Shown: positions 36,890 to 46,779, counted from the stretch's first letter. The stretch: DNA of 64,000 nt from Aquimarina algiphila (GCF_007489275.1 NZ_VLNR01000025.1:17300-81299), one strand, 5' to 3'. The notes: generated by a model from the sequence alone, not told the origin. Made by a program: numbers and translations.

Positions 36890-38167
36890 TTATTTACTTG
36901 GTTTTTTATCAGTTTCTGATTTCACTTTATCTCCGGTTTTAAGAATCTTCGTAACTACATTATATGGTCCGGTTATCACTTCATCACCTTCTTTCAAACC
37001 ACTAATAATTTCAATATTACTATCGTCTTGAATCCCAGTCTTTACCACCCTTAATTTTGCAATTTCACCATTCTTTACGAATACACATTCGAATTTCTTA
37101 TCGGTACTTGATGTTATTTTATCTTTTGATACGGTCTCTTTTACACTAGAGGTATCATTCTTAATCACTATAGCACTTATAGGGACTCCTATCACACCTT
37201 TTCTTTTATCAGTAATAACATCAACAGTAGCAGTCATCCCAGGGCGAAAGGGGGAATAGCTTTCTGGTTTACCATCAATCAAATCTTTATATGATTCTTC
37301 TAAAATCCTCACTTTAACCTTAAAATTAGTTACCTGATCTGCGCTTACTGCATTTTCTGCAGAATTAGCTATTTCTGTAACTAATCCTTTAAATTCTTTT
37401 TTTAAATATGCATCTACTTCAACAATAGTCGAATCTTCGATAGTGACCTTAACAATATCATTTTCATTTACATCAACTTCGACCTCCATATTACTTAGAT
37501 TAGCAACTCTTACAATCTCGGTACCTGCCATTTGTTGCGTTCCCACAACTCTTTCTCCTAATTCTACCGATAATTTAGAAATTGTACCTTCCATTGGAGC
37601 ATAAATAGTAGTTCTACTTAAATTATCTTTCGCCTCATTAACAGTTGCCTGAGCACTTCGAACATTATAATAAGCAGATTGTTTCCCTGCTTCAGCTCCT
37701 TCAAATGCAGACACAGCTCTATCCCACTCAGCTTTAGAAATCACTCCTTTTTCAAATAGTTCTTTGTTTCGGTCATAACTAAGTTTTGCTTCCTTGAGGC
37801 TTGCTTCTGCTTGTTGTAATCCTGCTCTAACATTTTCTAATGCGGCTTGCGATCTATTTAATCCAGACTGAATTATATCTGGGTTTATACGCACTAAAAC
37901 ATCTCCTTTCTTAACTTGCTGTCCTTCTTTAATTGGCAGATCTATTATCTCTCCTGACACCTCTGATGAAAGTTTAACCTCTACTTCAGGTTGAATTTTG
38001 CCCGTTGCAGAAACGGTTTCGATAATATCAATTTTTTCAATTTTTGTAATTGACACTTCTTTAAAATTGCCATTTTCTCCAAACCAACCTGCTTTTTTAC
38101 CATAAACAAGCGATACGATTAAAACAACAACTATTCCTAAAATAAAGAGTAAAGTTTTTTTATTCAT
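36890..38167 (-). CDS. Periplasmic adaptor (HlyD/MacA-type membrane fusion protein), second copy
   Basis: The 425-residue protein has one N-terminal transmembrane anchor ('LLFILGIVVVLIVSLVYG'), then a barrel-sandwich hybrid ('VSATGKIQPEVEVKLSSEV', 'LPIKEGQQVKKGDVLVRINP'), a long alpha-helical hairpin (about 95-185) and beta-barrel domains ('GMTATVDVITDKRKGVIGVP'). It bridges an inner-membrane transporter to TolC. It is the last gene of the ABC efflux operon, 78 bases after the tolC-like gene. Together with the adaptor at 39813-40934 it makes two adaptors for one operon. Confidence 0.9.
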   Translation of the reverse strand: MNKKTLLFILGIVVVLIVSLVYGKKAGWFGENGNFKEVSITKIEKIDIIETVSATGKIQPEVEVKLSSEVSGEIIDLPIKEGQQVKKGDVLVRINPDIIQSGLNRSQAALENVRAGLQQAEASLKEAKLSYDRNKELFEKGVISKAEWDRAVSAFEGAEAGKQSAYYNVRSAQATVNEAKDNLSRTTIYAPMEGTISKLSVELGERVVGTQQMAGTEIVRVANLSNMEVEVDVNENDIVKVTIEDSTIVEVDAYLKKEFKGLVTEIANSAENAVSADQVTNFKVKVRILEESYKDLIDGKPESYSPFRPGMTATVDVITDKRKGVIGVPISAIVIKNDTSSVKETVSKDKITSSTDKKFECVFVKNGEIAKLRVVKTGIQDDSNIEIISGLKEGDEVITGPYNVVTKILKTGDKVKSETDKKPSK

Positions 38168-38245
38168 GACTTACTTTAACGTTAATTCTATTGTATGAAA
38201 ATACAATCTTTTCTATGTAGCAGCCAAAAAAGAGATACTACTATT

Positions 38246-39694
38246 TTATAATTTTATATCAGCGATCTTTATTCCGAAGTAAAGCTCTAATACTTTTAGC
38301 TTAAAGATATAATCAAATTTATTTTGCACTTCCTGACTTTGCGCATTTTCTAATCTAAATTTTGATTGGCTAAAATCAAAAGCGTTTGTTAATCCTACAT
38401 CATAGCGATCTTTTGCATATTCGTAGGCTCTTTCCTGAGCTTTTACTGAAACCTGTGCTGCTTCATATGCTTCTGCAGCTCCTTTTGCATCCAGATAAGC
38501 CTGATATACATTACTATCCAAGTCTAATTCTGCTTGCTCTAGTTGAAATTCTGTACGTTTTACGTTTACCTTATTTCTTTTCACCGCATTTCTTGCAGAA
38601 AACCCATTAAATATTGGAACCGATAGCGATAGTCCATATCGAAGTCCATCGTTTGTATACAACTGCTTAAAATATGAACTAGGGTTTTGTTCTACCAGAA
38701 GTAAATTAGGAGATTGATTAAGAACATTTTGATTTGTCCCTTCTACAAACCCAATGGTTTGAGTCAATACAGGATTAGTTTCATCTAACACTCTTCCAAA
38801 ACCTTTGGCTCCTGATTCTCTTGTATCATAACCAAACGATCCATTTAGGGTTGGATAGTATGCTCCTCTTGCAATCTCAAGATCCTTTTCTGCTATAAGC
38901 TTGTTTTGTTCTGCAATTTGCACTTCATATCTTGATTCTCTAGCTTTAGCAATCACTTGATCTATTGGCTTATCCATCATTTCTGATCCTGGAACCAAAT
39001 ACTCCTGTTCTGCAATATCAAAACTCGCGTAATCTTTAATCAATAATGTCTGAGCTAAACTTACTAATGCGATTTGCACTGCATTTTCTGCTTGTACAAT
39101 TCTAGTTAACTCATCTGCAGAAGTAGCTTCTATTTCCAAAAGATCTCCTTGTGGAAGCACACCTGCATCAACAAGGTCTTTGGTACGTTGCAATTGTTCT
39201 AAAGTAATTTCATGTTGTTTTTCAATCACCTTTAATGATTCTTTATTTAATAGTACCTGCAAATAACTATTTGCAATAAATAAAGCAATATCATCCTTTG
39301 ATTTCCCTAAATTATATTGACTAAGTAACTTATTAAGTTTAGCTCTCTGAAATCTTTTTATGTTTCTCAAACCGCTAAATATCGTAATTCCAACATTTAC
39401 ACCATATCTTGAACTCCTAAATGTCTGAGTTCTATTTTCATTTGTAATTGGATCTGTCGATAAACCAGAACTCCAAAAATTTGACGCATCTGCATTCAAG
39501 GTAGGTAGAAAATTTCCAATAGCCTCAAGTCTATCAATACTTGTAGCTTCTACATCAAGCTCTGATTGTTTGATGGTGATATTATTTTCTAAGGCATACT
39601 CTACACATTCGCGTAATGTCCATTTCTTTTCTTGTGCTTGACTCCCCAATCCAGCAAAGAGTGTAATACATAAAACTAAGACTTTAATTCTCAT
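38246..39694 (-). CDS. TolC-family outer membrane efflux protein
   Basis: The start at 39694 ('MRIKVLVLCITLF') gives a 482-residue product with a signal peptide ending 'GSQAQ'; the longer frame overlaps the upstream adaptor gene by 20 bases and hides the signal. Two outer-membrane-factor repeats are visible, starting 'WTLRECVEYALENNITIKQ' and, in the second half, 'YEVQIAEQNKLIAEKDLEIA', with the typical coiled-coil segments between. It forms the trimeric exit duct for the MacB-type transporter encoded upstream. It sits between the two adaptor genes. Confidence 0.9.
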   Translation of the reverse strand: MRIKVLVLCITLFAGLGSQAQEKKWTLRECVEYALENNITIKQSELDVEATSIDRLEAIGNFLPTLNADASNFWSSGLSTDPITNENRTQTFRSSRYGVNVGITIFSGLRNIKRFQRAKLNKLLSQYNLGKSKDDIALFIANSYLQVLLNKESLKVIEKQHEITLEQLQRTKDLVDAGVLPQGDLLEIEATSADELTRIVQAENAVQIALVSLAQTLLIKDYASFDIAEQEYLVPGSEMMDKPIDQVIAKARESRYEVQIAEQNKLIAEKDLEIARGAYYPTLNGSFGYDTRESGAKGFGRVLDETNPVLTQTIGFVEGTNQNVLNQSPNLLLVEQNPSSYFKQLYTNDGLRYGLSLSVPIFNGFSARNAVKRNKVNVKRTEFQLEQAELDLDSNVYQAYLDAKGAAEAYEAAQVSVKAQERAYEYAKDRYDVGLTNAFDFSQSKFRLENAQSQEVQNKFDYIFKLKVLELYFGIKIADIKL

Positions 39695-39812
39695 AAGTTT
39701 AAAATTTAAAGCACTACCTCGGCTTAAATCTTTTAATATTAATTTCATACTACGTATATGTATATATTTGATTGATGTTGTTACAGATTTATGAATATTT
39801 TCATAAAGTATT

Positions 39813-40934
39813 TTAATTTTGTCCTTCTTCACCTTCTTTCTTCACTGGTTCAGTTTTATTCCAAACCTTGATATTATCTTCTTCAGTTATTCCTGATAAA
39901 ACTTCGACATTTATACCATCAGACAATCCTATTTCAATATCCTTCCTTTCAAACTCCTGATCTCCGGTCTGAACCTCTACGTAAGCTTCTTCTGTCTCTC
40001 TATCAAATTGTAACAACGCCTCTTTTATGGCTAGAATATCCTTTTTCACATCTAATACAATAGAAGCATTTGCGCTGTATCCTGCTCTAATAAAGTATGA
40101 CTCATCAAGAAAAACTTCGCCTTCAATTTTAAACTGGACAGCTCCTTGTTCTTCATCTCCTTTAGGGGCTATAAATTTTAGCTTAGCATCAAATTCTTTA
40201 TCTCTAATAGCTCCTAAACTTACTTTGAGGGGCATATCGATTTTTAATTTATTTACCTCTGCTTCATCTACTTTTCCTTCAAAGATCATTTTATTAAGGT
40301 CAGCTATAGTTGCTACGGTTGTTCCGTCATTAAAATTATTACTTTGGATTACCTGATCTCCTTCTTCAACCGGAATTTCTAAAATAGTTCCCGCAACTGA
40401 AGATCTAATATTTGTAATTGCTTTTGCTCCACCTGTTGATCCTTGTCGAATGATTTGCAAATCATTAGCTGCATTACGAACTTCTTGTTGAGCCTGATCA
40501 TAGCGTAACTTTACATTTTGAAAATCTTGAGTAGCTATTACCCCTTTATCAAAAAGTGCTTTATTACGATCAAAATCTTGTTTTGCATTAGCCAGACTTA
40601 TTTCTGCATTTTTCACTCGTCCTCTTGCACTATTTAACGATTGCTCATTAGGTACTACTTTTACTTTAGCTATCAATTCTCCAGTTTTTATTGCAGCACC
40701 TTCTTCAACATAAATTTTTTCAATAATTCCTGAGACCTGAGGTTTAATTTCTACCTCATCTTCTGGAACTACTTTTCCTGTAGCTACCGTTTTTTCTTCA
40801 ATTGACGTTTTAAATGCTTTTTCTGTTGTAAACACGATAGGTGACTTACTATTAGAATCTATTAGATATTTTCCTGAAAAACCCAGTGCGACTATTAACA
40901 AAACAACTAGTAGGATTTTTAAAAATTTTTTCAT
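39813..40934 (-). CDS. Periplasmic adaptor (HlyD/MacA-type membrane fusion protein), first copy
   Basis: The 373-residue product has an N-terminal membrane anchor ('ILLVVLLIVALGFSG') followed by 'VATGKVVPEDEVEIKPQVSG', 'YVEEGAAIKTGELIAKVKV', a helical hairpin of about 80 residues and a barrel region ending 'VLSGITEEDNIKVWNKTEP'. This is the RND/MacA adaptor layout. It lies 37 bases downstream of the second permease gene and before the TolC gene, so it is probably the direct partner of the ABC permeases. Confidence 0.9.
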   Translation of the reverse strand: MKKFLKILLVVLLIVALGFSGKYLIDSNSKSPIVFTTEKAFKTSIEEKTVATGKVVPEDEVEIKPQVSGIIEKIYVEEGAAIKTGELIAKVKVVPNEQSLNSARGRVKNAEISLANAKQDFDRNKALFDKGVIATQDFQNVKLRYDQAQQEVRNAANDLQIIRQGSTGGAKAITNIRSSVAGTILEIPVEEGDQVIQSNNFNDGTTVATIADLNKMIFEGKVDEAEVNKLKIDMPLKVSLGAIRDKEFDAKLKFIAPKGDEEQGAVQFKIEGEVFLDESYFIRAGYSANASIVLDVKKDILAIKEALLQFDRETEEAYVEVQTGDQEFERKDIEIGLSDGINVEVLSGITEEDNIKVWNKTEPVKKEGEEGQN

Positions 40935-40971
40935 CTGATTTATGATTGATTTGATTATTCTAATTATTATT

Positions 40972-42234
40972 TTATTCTTCTCTTAATGCTTCTATTGGTC
41001 TCACACTTACTGCCTTTTGCGCTGGAATAAGACCTATTAAAGTCCCCAACAACACAATTGACAATAAGGCTCCAGTTACAGCAAAGAAGTCTACCGTAGG
41101 GTTTAAAATGGGTATATCTTCGTTATCACCAATAGCTGTATTGATTCCCCAGAGCAATAAGGTTCCTAAAATAAAACCTAATAACCCTGCTAAAAAGGTA
41201 AGTAAAATAGATTCTAGCATAATTTGCCCTCTCACCTCTCCTGGTGTAGCTCCAAGTGCTCTTCTCACCCCAATCTCTCTCGTACGTTCTTTAACAGTAA
41301 TTAAAAGTACGTTCCCTATGGCAATTACCCCAGCAATAAGTGTAGCTATACCAACAATATAAGTGATTAATCGCATTCCCGACAAAAACCCATTAACTTT
41401 GGCCACTTCTTCTCCTAGATTAAAACTCCCGAATGCCTGTGTATCATCAGGGTGCACATTATGTATTCTTTTTAATGTAGTTTTTATCTTAGCTTCTGTA
41501 TTTACAATATTCTTATCTGCCTTGGCAGTAATTACCATCCAGGATATATTGTTACCTTGATTAAAAATGGTTTGAAATGTTGTAAAAGGTAAAAAAATAG
41601 AATCATCTCCTTCAAATCCTGATTGAGTTGGTTTATATACTCCTATTACTTTGAAATAAATACCATTTATCCTTACAAAATCTCCTATTGCTTCTTCATC
41701 CTTTTCATAAAACTGTTTATAGATATCTTCTCCAATTACACAAACTTTACGTTCATATTTAATATCTTCTTCATTAATAAACCTTCCTCCCTTAAATATT
41801 TTTTTCTTCGAAACTTTATCGATCGTAGGGTAATCCCCAAAAACTTTAAATGCCCCTGACTTAGAACCTCTTACAAATTGACCAGGAGGTGTTCCCCATT
41901 GACCAGTAACATTACGAGGAGCTATGTATTCTATATCGCTTACCTGAGATTTCAGAACTTCAACATCATCCAGTGTGAGTTGCATTCTCCTTCCTCTTTT
42001 AAAACCTTCATTAGGTATACTTGTTTGTTGCCCCCAAAGAAACATTGTATTAGTTGCAAAATCATTAAACTGACTTCTAAAACTATTATCTAATCCTTTG
42101 GCCATACCCAAAAGAAATACGAATAAAAACACACCCCAAGTTACACCTATAACTGTGATAATCGTTCTTATTTTATTCTTTCGAATAGCTCCGTAAATTT
42201 CTTGCCAGGTATCTCTTTCAAATATAAATTTCAT
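40972..42234 (-). CDS. MacB-type ABC transporter permease, copy 2
   Basis: The 420-residue protein has an N-terminal helix, a large periplasmic MacB-PCD domain (about 50-290) and three C-terminal transmembrane helices with the FtsX/MacB signature 'IGNVLLITVKERTREIGVRR', 'ALGATPGEVRGQIMLES' and 'IPAQKAVSVRPIEALREE'. It lacks a fused nucleotide-binding domain, which is supplied by the separate gene at 43473-44174. It lies 16 bases after copy 1; the two probably form a heterodimer. The substrate is unknown. Confidence 0.9.
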   Translation of the reverse strand: MKFIFERDTWQEIYGAIRKNKIRTIITVIGVTWGVFLFVFLLGMAKGLDNSFRSQFNDFATNTMFLWGQQTSIPNEGFKRGRRMQLTLDDVEVLKSQVSDIEYIAPRNVTGQWGTPPGQFVRGSKSGAFKVFGDYPTIDKVSKKKIFKGGRFINEEDIKYERKVCVIGEDIYKQFYEKDEEAIGDFVRINGIYFKVIGVYKPTQSGFEGDDSIFLPFTTFQTIFNQGNNISWMVITAKADKNIVNTEAKIKTTLKRIHNVHPDDTQAFGSFNLGEEVAKVNGFLSGMRLITYIVGIATLIAGVIAIGNVLLITVKERTREIGVRRALGATPGEVRGQIMLESILLTFLAGLLGFILGTLLLWGINTAIGDNEDIPILNPTVDFFAVTGALLSIVLLGTLIGLIPAQKAVSVRPIEALREE

Positions 42235-42250
42235 ACCATCTTGATTTTAG

Positions 42251-43480
42251 TTATTCATCCCTTAGTGCTATTATAGGTTTTATTTTTGCTGCTCTTCTTG
42301 CAGGAATATATCCAGCCAATAGACCAAAAAATATTAATACCATTGTTGCAATTACAATAACTCCTGTATCCACTTTTGGGTTAAGTATAAAGAATTCTTC
42401 AAGGTTATTACCAATAAGTTTTAGCACAAAAATTCCTAATATCAACCCCAAATACCCTGCAACAGATGTTATTAGAACGGATTCTTGCAGCACCATAGCT
42501 ATAATTGATTTTGGTGATGCTCCTAAAGCTTTTCTAATTCCTAATTCTTTAGTCCGCTCTTTAACACTAAACGTCATAATATTACCAATTCCTATAACTC
42601 CAGAAATTAGGGTTCCTATACCAATTACAAATATAATTACGTAAATGCCTCCAAGAATTACCATGGTTTCCTTAATATCTTCGGCAAAACTTCTTACCCT
42701 TATTGCACTTTGATCATCAGGAGCTACTTCAAACCTTTCTTTAAAGTCTTCTTCAATTTTCTTAGAAAAAGCAATTGCTTGCTCAGTGCTCATAATCATA
42801 TTATACGTTAGGTTAATCTGATCTACATGATCATTATTACCATAAAGCAATTGAGCAGTTTTATAAGGCATATAAATAATTCGTTCTTCATTATCTCCAC
42901 CACTATCCTGAAAAACCCCGATTATCTTAAACGCAATTCCATCTACATCCAATATTTTGCCCAATGCATTTTCGTTCTTAAAAAGATCTTTTTCAACTAA
43001 TCTTCCTATTACTATATTCTTAGTACGCTCCTCTACATCTCCCACGTTAAGGTAACGACCATTCATCATTATCGTTTTTTCTAAATACTGATGATCTGGG
43101 TGCACTGCTCTTATGCTATAACTTCCTGATTCTTTTTTATATTTAGCAGATCCATTACGGTAAATTCTTGGAGTAGCAAATTCAACTTTACCTATGTAGT
43201 TACTTTTGATAAACTCAAAATCTTCATTTTTAAATTGAATTTTTCTGTTTTCTTGAAAACCTTTATATGCTTTTGAAGTGTTTCCTCCTCGAATAAATAT
43301 TACATTTTGTGCATCATCCACGAAACTACTCAAAAAACTATTTAACAAGCCATTACCTAAGCCTAATAAGATTGTAAAGATCAGTATCCCTAAAGCTACT
43401 GTAAATCCAGAAAGGAAGGTGCGAAGCTTATTTTTTCCTATAGCTTCAAATATTTCTTGCCATCTATCTCTATCAAACAT
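42251..43480 (-). CDS. MacB-type ABC transporter permease, copy 1
   Basis: The 409-residue protein has the same plan as its neighbour: N-terminal 'RWQEIFEAIGKNKLRTFLSG' with the first helix, a periplasmic PCD domain, and C-terminal 'IGNIMTFSVKERTKELGIRK', 'ALGASPKSIIAMVLQESVL' and 'IPARRAAKIKPIIALRDE'. Its start overlaps the end of the ATPase gene by 8 bases, which points to translational coupling. With copy 2 it should form the membrane part of a mechanotransmission-type ABC transporter. Confidence 0.9.
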   Translation of the reverse strand: MFDRDRWQEIFEAIGKNKLRTFLSGFTVALGILIFTILLGLGNGLLNSFLSSFVDDAQNVIFIRGGNTSKAYKGFQENRKIQFKNEDFEFIKSNYIGKVEFATPRIYRNGSAKYKKESGSYSIRAVHPDHQYLEKTIMMNGRYLNVGDVEERTKNIVIGRLVEKDLFKNENALGKILDVDGIAFKIIGVFQDSGGDNEERIIYMPYKTAQLLYGNNDHVDQINLTYNMIMSTEQAIAFSKKIEEDFKERFEVAPDDQSAIRVRSFAEDIKETMVILGGIYVIIFVIGIGTLISGVIGIGNIMTFSVKERTKELGIRKALGASPKSIIAMVLQESVLITSVAGYLGLILGIFVLKLIGNNLEEFFILNPKVDTGVIVIATMVLIFFGLLAGYIPARRAAKIKPIIALRDE

Positions 43481-44174
43481 ATTGAGATGCTCTAACCTGT
43501 TCTACTTTTTTATCTTCAACAATGACACCATCCTTAAGATGCACAATACGTTTACACATATCTGCTATATCTGGTTCATGAGTTACGACTAATATGGTTT
43601 TTCCTTCATCATTAATATTCTGAATGATATCCATAACTTCGTATGAAGTTTTACTATCCAAAGCTCCTGTTGGTTCATCTGCTAATAATACTTTTGGATC
43701 AGCGGCCAATGCACGTGCTATAGCCACACGTTGTTTTTGTCCCCCAGAAAGTTCACTAGGTAGGTGTGTTGCCCATTCTGCTAATCCCACTTTACCAAGA
43801 TACTCTATTGCCTTATCGGTTCTTTCTTTACGTTTCTTGCGTTGATAATATAATGGTAAAGCAACATTTTCTATAGCGGTCTTATAATTAATCAAATTAA
43901 AAGATTGAAAAACAAACCCTAAAAATTTATTTCGATACTGTGCCGCTTTAGTTTCATTCAATCCTTTAATAGGAACATTATCTAAAAAATAACTCCCAGT
44001 ATCTGCCTCATCTAACATTCCCAAAATATTCAGCAAAGTCGATTTACCAGAGCCAGATGACCCCATAATTGCAACTAATTCTCCTTCTTTTACACTAAAA
44101 TCTATTCCTTTGAGTACGTGAAGCGAATTGCTTCCCATTTTGTAAGATTTATGTAAGTCTTTTATTTCAATCAT
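43473..44174 (-). CDS. ABC transporter ATP-binding protein (MacB/LolD type)
   Basis: The 233-residue ATPase has Walker A '[15 protein letters not shown]' (about residues 36-50), signature '[16 protein letters not shown]' (about 141-156), Walker B '[12 protein letters not shown]', and the switch His in 'ILVVTHEP'. It belongs to the MacB/LolD branch ('[20 protein letters not shown]'). It is the first gene of the operon that continues with two permeases, an adaptor, TolC and a second adaptor, so it powers that export complex. Confidence 0.94.
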   Translation of the reverse strand: MIEIKDLHKSYKMGSNSLHVLKGIDFSVKEGELVAIMGSSGSGKSTLLNILGMLDEADTGSYFLDNVPIKGLNETKAAQYRNKFLGFVFQSFNLINYKTAIENVALPLYYQRKKRKERTDKAIEYLGKVGLAEWATHLPSELSGGQKQRVAIARALAADPKVLLADEPTGALDSKTSYEVMDIIQNINDEGKTILVVTHEPDIADMCKRIVHLKDGVIVEDKKVEQVRASQYV

Positions 44175-44389
44175 AATACTTGATTAAGATTTCTGAGGCA
44201 AATGACACCTCTACAAAACAAAACTCACTAACGTAACTAAAACAACCTACTTTTTAGGTCAATTTTCGGTTTTCCCTTTGAAGACTTTTTAATTGGTTAG
44301 TGCAGTCTTGTTACATAAGACTAACTACTTTACATTTTTGTTACATCCAACATTGTTATGAAAATGTTAAAAATTAAGAAGTTAAATAA

Positions 44390-44623
44390 TTATTCTTCTT
44401 TTGCTACTTTAGAATTCTTTTTATTTCTATAAATAAAATACCCTACAGCACCTATTAAAATATATGGGATAATCATTAAGTATACGATCCCATTATTTAT
44501 TCCTTTTGCAGTCTCTTGCCCTTCTTCACTCTCTAAAACCGCTCTACACATAGCACATTGCGCTTCTACAGGTGTGGACAATACCAAGAAAAGAATTAGT
44601 ATCCAGAATATTTTTAATTTCAT
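44390..44623 (-). CDS. Small membrane protein with CxxC motif in the oxidase cluster
   Basis: The start at 44623 gives 77 residues; an ATG at 44638 is an alternative. It has a signal-like N-terminal segment ending 'VEAQ', then 'CAMCRAVLESEEG' with a Cys pair, and one transmembrane helix ('VYLMIIPYILIGAVGYFIY'). The protein is regularly found after SCO and DUF420 genes in Bacteroidota, as here (18 bases behind DUF420). The Cys pair could bind copper or heme; this is inferred from context. Confidence 0.65.
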   Translation of the reverse strand: MKLKIFWILILFLVLSTPVEAQCAMCRAVLESEEGQETAKGINNGIVYLMIIPYILIGAVGYFIYRNKKNSKVAKEE

Positions 44624-44641
44624 AAACACTTTATACATGTT

Positions 44642-45184
44642 TTAAACGTAATAAGGTGAAATCATAAGATACACAATAACACCAGTAATAGCTACATATA
44701 ACCAAATCGGAAATGTAATTCTCGCAATCTTTTTATGTTTATCAAAATTTTTAGCCAATGCTTTCACATAGGTAATCAACACAAAAGGAATAACGATTAC
44801 AGATAATACAATATGTGTAATGAGAATAAAATAATACACATAGCGTATTAGACCTTCTCCTCCAAATTTGGTAGAATCACTAGTCATATGATATCCTATA
44901 TACATTAGCAAGAAAAGCACAGAGCACATAATTGCTATTTTCATAAGCCTCTCATGTAGTACTATTTTTTTGTTTTTTACTGCCCACAATGCAGCGAGTA
45001 GAATGATAGCGGTTACACCATTAATTGATGCATAGATAGGTGGTAAAAAAGTAAGAGGTTGCACATCAAACCCCAGTTTTCTCAAATTAACTCCGAATAA
45101 CAAAGCTACAGCCAGAGGAATAACAATAGACAAAACTACAATCCACTTGTTATATTTTTTTTCTACTTCTGATAGATTACTCAT
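44642..45184 (-). CDS. DUF420 membrane protein
   Basis: The 180-residue product has five hydrophobic helices and matches DUF420, a membrane family linked to cytochrome oxidase assembly and related to CtaM/CtaG-like factors. Conserved His residues lie in 'IGYHMTSDSTKFGGEG' and 'YYFILITHIVLS', and a C-terminal 'PIWLYVAITGVIVYLM' closes it. Its start overlaps the SCO gene end by 8 bases, so the two are translationally coupled. A role in oxidase maturation is likely. Confidence 0.88.
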   Translation of the reverse strand: MSNLSEVEKKYNKWIVVLSIVIPLAVALLFGVNLRKLGFDVQPLTFLPPIYASINGVTAIILLAALWAVKNKKIVLHERLMKIAIMCSVLFLLMYIGYHMTSDSTKFGGEGLIRYVYYFILITHIVLSVIVIPFVLITYVKALAKNFDKHKKIARITFPIWLYVAITGVIVYLMISPYYV

Positions 45185-45911
45185 CTTTCTCTAAAAGTTT
45201 TTTTATGTCTTGCAATAAAATAGTTATCTGTTCTTCTTCACCATTTTCATCTACTTTCTCTTCTACACCAATTGTTCCTCTATAGTAAATGATGGGATTA
45301 CCAGAACTATCATATCTTGATCGCACATACCCTTCCTGATCTATTAAAGCAAAATAACCATTATGTTCAAACCCTCCTGGGACTTCTGGATTCTCTGCTG
45401 CGTAAATATTAAACCCTGCATTGGCAAGTTCATATATATCTTCTCTATCACCTGTTAAAAAATGCCATTCGGGATCAGTGACTTTATAATTCTCTGCATA
45501 TTTTTTAAGTCTACCCGGAGTATCAAATTTTGGATTTATAGTAAAAGAAGCTATTCCAAAATTTTCATGGTCCTTCAATTCATTTTGAAGGTACACCAAA
45601 TTCCTATTCATCTTAGGGCAAATTGTGGGACAACTTGTAAAGAAAAACTCCACTAAATATACTTTACCTTTATAATCATGATTTGTAATGAGAATACTAT
45701 CTTGATTTAGGAAAGCAAAATCAGGGACTTTTTTTGGTTCTCCGTTAAGTTTTATAAAGGCTAATTTTTCATTAGTAATTGGATTAGAAGCACTCATTCT
45801 ATCATTTTTGACTATAGAAGTACCCTTAACCCTATTTACTATTTTAGGAATAAAAATAATCCCAAAGATTAGTATAATAAATGATATGCCCACATATGAG
45901 TATTTTTTCAT
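45177..45911 (-). CDS. SCO1/SenC family copper chaperone
   Basis: SCO proteins load copper in the CuA centre of cytochrome oxidase subunit II. The 244-residue product has an N-terminal membrane anchor ('ISFIILIFGIIFIP'), the thioredoxin-like fold with the copper-binding 'FTSCPTICPKMN' (Cys94 and Cys98) and the partner His in 'GGFEHNGYFALID'. Length is normal. It lies between a cysteine-less SCO-like gene upstream and DUF420 downstream, at the end of the oxidase cluster. Confidence 0.93.
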   Translation of the reverse strand: MKKYSYVGISFIILIFGIIFIPKIVNRVKGTSIVKNDRMSASNPITNEKLAFIKLNGEPKKVPDFAFLNQDSILITNHDYKGKVYLVEFFFTSCPTICPKMNRNLVYLQNELKDHENFGIASFTINPKFDTPGRLKKYAENYKVTDPEWHFLTGDREDIYELANAGFNIYAAENPEVPGGFEHNGYFALIDQEGYVRSRYDSSGNPIIYYRGTIGVEEKVDENGEEEQITILLQDIKKLLEKDE

Positions 45912-46016
45912 CTTTCTGGTTTATTTGTTATAGGTTATTTATCATAAATAAAACAAAATCAACAACAATGAATTATTCGATTATAAGAAAAAACCTTAAT
46001 CACATAAATTTTATCG

Positions 46017-46670
46017 TTATTTCTCTTTACGGTCGGCCTTATATTTCTTGAGTGCCAATCGGTATTCTGCAAGAATAACCTTGATATCATCGACCATTAC
46101 ATTTGATAAATCGGCTACAGAACTTGCATCATAACCGTATACCTTTGATTCATTCTCTTTTAATTGCCCATCTCTTCCTCTTAAATCACCATTCTTATCA
46201 ATAATATAAACATAGCTTGTAGATAAGTTTTCATCTAATTGATGAGGTGTATTAAGACTTTTAAAGAGAGATTTTATACTTTCTTCGGTTCCAAAAACAA
46301 ATTTCCATTCTGACACATTAGTAATATTGCTTAGCTCCTCTAATAATTCTCTGGCTGCATTTTCACTTCCATAAGGTAGAGCAACAACAAATTGAAAATC
46401 CTGAAACCCATAGTTTTTCTTGTAAATCTTTTGGTTGAGATTAAAGGCATTGCCTTGTTTATTATATATATTCTTACCAAAGAAGCCTAATACTGTAATT
46501 TTATCCTGAAAATTAATTTCTTCACCCGAAAGAGCTTCAAAATTTTTAAGATTTCCTACCGATTTATTTAAAACTGGAAGCTTTGCAAAATTATGGACAC
46601 CTGAAGCGAAGAATAAATAGGCCACTAAGGGCAAAACGAACAAGACACCTAAAACAAGAAATTTCTTCAT
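46017..46670 (-). CDS. Membrane-anchored thioredoxin-fold-like protein without CxxxC, in the oxidase cluster
   Basis: The 217-residue product has an N-terminal anchor ('FLVLGVLFVLPLVAYLFF') and a soluble domain with a layout like the neighbouring SCO protein: 'INFQDKITVLGFFGKNIYN', a middle helix region, then 'STSYVYIIDKNGDLRGRDG', which parallels 'YFALIDQEGYVRSRYDSSG' in the SCO gene. It contains no Cys at all, so it cannot bind copper in the SCO way. It is probably a degenerate SCO relative acting in oxidase assembly. Homology to SCO is inference from the pattern. Confidence 0.6.
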   Translation of the reverse strand: MKKFLVLGVLFVLPLVAYLFFASGVHNFAKLPVLNKSVGNLKNFEALSGEEINFQDKITVLGFFGKNIYNKQGNAFNLNQKIYKKNYGFQDFQFVVALPYGSENAARELLEELSNITNVSEWKFVFGTEESIKSLFKSLNTPHQLDENLSTSYVYIIDKNGDLRGRDGQLKENESKVYGYDASSVADLSNVMVDDIKVILAEYRLALKKYKADRKEK

Positions 46671-46750
46671 TTATGATTATAAACTTTATTCATCCAAACT
46701 ATTCAAAAATCGATCCTTAAGAACATCATTTGGACATGACTACAAAAATA

Positions 46751-46779
46751 AAAAAGACGGTTTAAAAAACCGTCTTTTT
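46751..46779 (-). terminator. Terminator after the subunit IV gene
   Basis: The inverted repeat AAAAAGACGGTTT...AAACCGTCTTTTT (stem of 13) with T-runs at both ends lies 31 bases after the subunit IV gene and separates the oxidase subunits from the SCO/DUF420 group. Confidence 0.85.

Noticed and set aside
39695..39832. N-terminal extension of the TolC-family protein
   Set aside because: It would overlap the upstream adaptor gene and place 46 charged residues in front of a normal signal peptide.
44295..44330. Imperfect hairpin AGTCTT...AAGACT between the ABC ATPase and the small oxidase-cluster gene
   Set aside because: The stem is short with a bulge and there is no T-run, so it is not called as a terminator.
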